From positions 62,001 through 126,000 of the forward strand of contig NZ_CP179930.1 in the NCBI RefSeq assembly GCF_047495495.1: a stretch of DNA of 64,000 bases, given 5' to 3'. Each line of letters opens with the position of its first letter. The stretch's first letter is position 1. The notes under the pieces are model-generated. The model worked only from the letters and a program-made list of their open reading frames with translations, was not told where the DNA came from and did not search any database. This stretch comes from Zymobacter sp047495495. GTDB taxonomy: Bacteria; Pseudomonadota; Gammaproteobacteria; Pseudomonadales; Halomonadaceae. Shown here one piece after another: positions 61,867 through 64,000 of this stretch. The position numbers and the translations under genes are program-made.

Positions 61867-63420
61867 ATGTTGATGCTCTCCAAAAAGGAATGGTTCGGCA
61901 ATCCAAAGAACGACATACTGGCCGGCATTGTCGTTTCCTTGGCGCTGATCCCCGAGGCAATCGCATTCTCGATCATTGCGGGCGTAGACCCCAAGGTCGG
62001 TCTGTATGCTTCCTTCTGCATTGCTGTAGTCTGCGCCTTCACTGGCGGTCGCCCTGCCATGATCTCTGCTGCAACCGGTGCCACTGCGCTGCTGATGGTC
62101 ACTTTGGTCAGGGATCACGGGGTTGATTATCTGTTCCCGATGACCATGCTGGTTGGGATTATCCAGCTGATCTTTGGTCTGTTGCGCCTTGGCACCCTGA
62201 TGCGCTTCGTTGCACGTCCTATCTTGCACGGCTTCGTCAATGCGCTGGGTATTCTGCTGTTCCTGTCCCAGGTGCACGAGCTCATTCGAGAACGTGGCAC
62301 ATTGTTGGCCAGAGCGGCTGAAAGCGGTCACATGGCACCGGCGATCTGGATTTCTCCGCTGTTCGTCATCGTGGGTCTGATCATCATCTATGGCCTGCCC
62401 CGCATTCCGAAAGTGGGCCGTATCATCCCGTCTCCGCTGGTGTGCATCATTGTGCTGACGGCCGTATGTGCCTACCTGCAGCCGGGCATCCTCACTGTCG
62501 CCGACAAAGGCAAGCTCCCCGATTCGCTGCCGCACTTCCTGTGGTTCAACGTTCCGCTGAACTTCGAAACGCTCATGATCATCCTGAAACCGGCAATCCT
62601 CGTTTCCATCGTAGGTCTGCTGGAATCCATGATGACCGCGACCGTGGTCGATGAGTATACCCACACGCCCAGCGACAAGAATCGTGAATGCCGCGGTCTG
62701 GGTCTTGCTAACATCGTTTCCAGCTTGTTCGGTGGTATGGCTGGCTGCGCGATGATTGGTCAGACGTCCGTGAACTTGGCTTCTGGTGGTCGTACACGTC
62801 TGTCCACTTTGATCGGCGGTGTGGGTGTGCTGATTCTTTCCGTCTTCCTGAAAGGTGTGGTCGGTCAGATTCCGCTGGCAGCGCTGGCGGCCGTCATGAC
62901 CATGGTGGCCATTGGTACTTTCCGCTGGCGTTCGTTCAAAGAGCTGTTCACGCTGCCGAAAACGACCAACATCACCATGGTCGCTACGGTCGTCGTCGTC
63001 GTCTCCACCAACAACCTGGTGTATGGCGTTGTGACCGGCATTCTGCTGAACGTGTTCTTCTTCACCTATCGCTTCAGCCGTCTGCTGAGCGTTGATGTGC
63101 AGGATGTCGAAGAAGGCGTGCGCAAGTTCAACGTCAAAGGCCAGCTGTTCTTCGGTTCCGCACTCAAGTTCAATGCCGCATTCGATAGCCTGACAGATGT
63201 ACGTCTTGCCATCATCGACATGAGTCAGGTGCGTCTGTGGGATCACTGTGCCGTCGTCACGCTTGACCGTATTCGTGCCGAGCTTCAGCGCACGGGGACT
63301 ACTGTCGAACTGCGTGGCCTGTCACCGGAAAACGAAGTCATGATCAGTAAGTACTCCGAACTGCGTCAGCAGGAGGAAGGTCCTGACGGCGAAGAAGGTG
63401 AAAAACTGACCACAGCCTGA
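61867..63420 (+). CDS. SulP-family anion transporter with STAS domain
   Basis: A 517-residue inner-membrane protein: about 12 helices with SulP marks (GIVVSLALIPEAIAFSIIAGVDPKVGLYASF near the N-terminus, GLANIVSSLFGGMAGCAMIGQTSVN in the middle) and a C-terminal STAS domain (about 420-500, LAIIDMSQVRLWDHCAVVTL). Substrates in the family are sulfate, bicarbonate or dicarboxylates; none can be chosen here. ATG at 61867, with GAGGGAAA upstream. A terminator follows. Confidence 0.93.
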   Translation: MLMLSKKEWFGNPKNDILAGIVVSLALIPEAIAFSIIAGVDPKVGLYASFCIAVVCAFTGGRPAMISAATGATALLMVTLVRDHGVDYLFPMTMLVGIIQLIFGLLRLGTLMRFVARPILHGFVNALGILLFLSQVHELIRERGTLLARAAESGHMAPAIWISPLFVIVGLIIIYGLPRIPKVGRIIPSPLVCIIVLTAVCAYLQPGILTVADKGKLPDSLPHFLWFNVPLNFETLMIILKPAILVSIVGLLESMMTATVVDEYTHTPSDKNRECRGLGLANIVSSLFGGMAGCAMIGQTSVNLASGGRTRLSTLIGGVGVLILSVFLKGVVGQIPLAALAAVMTMVAIGTFRWRSFKELFTLPKTTNITMVATVVVVVSTNNLVYGVVTGILLNVFFFTYRFSRLLSVDVQDVEEGVRKFNVKGQLFFGSALKFNAAFDSLTDVRLAIIDMSQVRLWDHCAVVTLDRIRAELQRTGTTVELRGLSPENEVMISKYSELRQQEEGPDGEEGEKLTTA

Positions 63421-63464
63421 GCAGTATTGTTGCGCTGAAACGGCGCGCAATATGCACTACGATG

Positions 63465-63497
63465 CGGCGGGGCCTTCATAAGGCCCCGCCGTTCTTT
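63465..63497 (+). terminator. Terminator of the SulP gene
   Basis: CGGCGGGGCCTT pairs with AAGGCCCCGCCG around 3 nt, followed by TTCTTTT, 45 nt after the stop codon. Confidence 0.9.
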
Positions 63498-63641
63498 TAC
63501 CCCGTCTTTTCTATTGGCGCTCGTTGGCGTTGATATCTCTTGTCTTCTAGTCGTCTGCTTTCTTTTGGCGCGCTCCGTGCATGACGTGAGCGGCTTCTGC
63601 TGTGCCGAAGCCCTGTCCCACTGATTTGGAGAGAGCTGCCG

Positions 63642-64000
63642 ATGAGCCGCCCCCTGCTTGCGCTGACCCTGACGCTGATCCTGCCCGCCATCACAACGAC
63701 AGTTCATGCTGAAATCGACATGACATCGTATGCTGGCAAATACTGTGACACCCCTTCCCGCTGTGTTGATCCCATTGCGATAAACGGTATGGTCACCTCC
63801 TCTAACTACATGGCGACCCAAGCGGGTGTCGACGTCCTTCGCAAGGGCGGCAACGCTGTTGATGCTGCGATTGCCGTTGCATCGACTATGGCGGTGGTTT
63901 ATCCGCAGATGAACACTATCGGTGGGGACAACTTCTGGCTGATCTACAACGCCAAGACGGGAGAAGTGAAGGCGCTCAATGCGAGCGGGCGCGCTGGGGA
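63642..64000 (+). CDS. ggt: Gamma-glutamyltransferase, N-terminal part (cut by window edge)
   Basis: I translated this from the DNA; it runs off the right edge after 119 codons. It has a signal peptide (MSRPLLALTLTLILPAITTT, cleavage after VHA) and then the GGT opening pattern: INGMVTSSNYMATQAGVDVLRKGGNAVDAAIAVAST in outline, GGDNFWLIYNAKTGEV and LNASGRAG. The family transfers gamma-glutamyl groups or hydrolyses glutathione in the periplasm; cephalosporin-acylase-like members share this region, and the catalytic Thr lies outside the window. ATG at 63642 with GGAGAG upstream. Confidence 0.85.
   Translation, partial: MSRPLLALTLTLILPAITTTVHAEIDMTSYAGKYCDTPSRCVDPIAINGMVTSSNYMATQAGVDVLRKGGNAVDAAIAVASTMAVVYPQMNTIGGDNFWLIYNAKTGEVKALNASGRAG

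Noticed and set aside
61771..63246. A 491-codon minus-strand frame opposite the SulP gene, His/Gln/Asp-rich
   Set aside because: Composition is that of an antisense frame over a membrane protein gene; no start site or motif.

Overview
The window looks like a chromosomal segment of a flagellated, Gram-negative gammaproteobacterium of about 55-57% GC (estimated by eye). The best guess is a fermentative, sugar-using member of the Halomonadaceae (Zymobacter/Carnimonas-like). Grounds are the Pseudomonas/Halomonas-like HU, PhoBR, GlyQS and YecE-type proteins, a family GH68 levansucrase, an acetoin pathway and LPS heptose genes. This placement is inference; no rRNA or tRNA gene was seen.

Layout. 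0-9 kb: levansucrase (cut by the left edge), CsbD-like and LEA-like stress proteins, an AGE-family sugar isomerase, AzlCD behind a structured leader, the repair nuclease Cho, and a Cro-like regulator beside a perfect ParB site (parS). 9-19 kb: ornithine carbamoyltransferase, a second parS, YpfJ-type metallopeptidase, MltA, YecE (DUF72), UvrD, CysZ and AmiD. 19-27 kb: PhoR, PhoB and UbiA on the minus strand, HU, a DUF2339 membrane protein, a small repeat-bearing membrane protein and a Nudix hydrolase. 27-39 kb: a gene-free stretch with repeated operator-like motifs, an orphan PgaB-C-terminal-like protein, SucCD, a GntR regulator, two related lipoproteins, an amino-acid permease, a chemoreceptor and a secreted GH12 glucanase. 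39-45 kb: GlyQS and the LPS core genes hldD-waaF-waaE. 45-55 kb: four more chemoreceptors around a dihydropyrimidinase-like protein that has lost most of its metal ligands. 55-60 kb: divergent alsR / alsD-alsS, then cidA-cidB. 60-64 kb: a MerR regulator with a long disordered tail, a SulP transporter and the start of a gamma-glutamyltransferase.

How it fits together. The acetoin genes sit next to a CidAB/LrgAB pair, a combination known from Firmicutes for coping with overflow metabolism and weak acid. Four of the five chemoreceptor genes have FliA (sigma-28)-type promoters, which ties them to flagellar expression. Two nucleotide-excision-repair genes (cho, uvrD) have LexA-box-like sites. Perfect parS sites, an excess of consensus DnaA boxes and gene content that lies near oriC in Pseudomonas (uvrD, phoBR, ubiA, hup, glyQS) suggest an origin-proximal position. 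The least expected items are the degenerate hydantoinase-like protein, the operator-controlled structured RNA ahead of azlCD, the 31-bp-phased CACGTG cluster at parS, and the MerR protein ending in a beta-clamp-like peptide.
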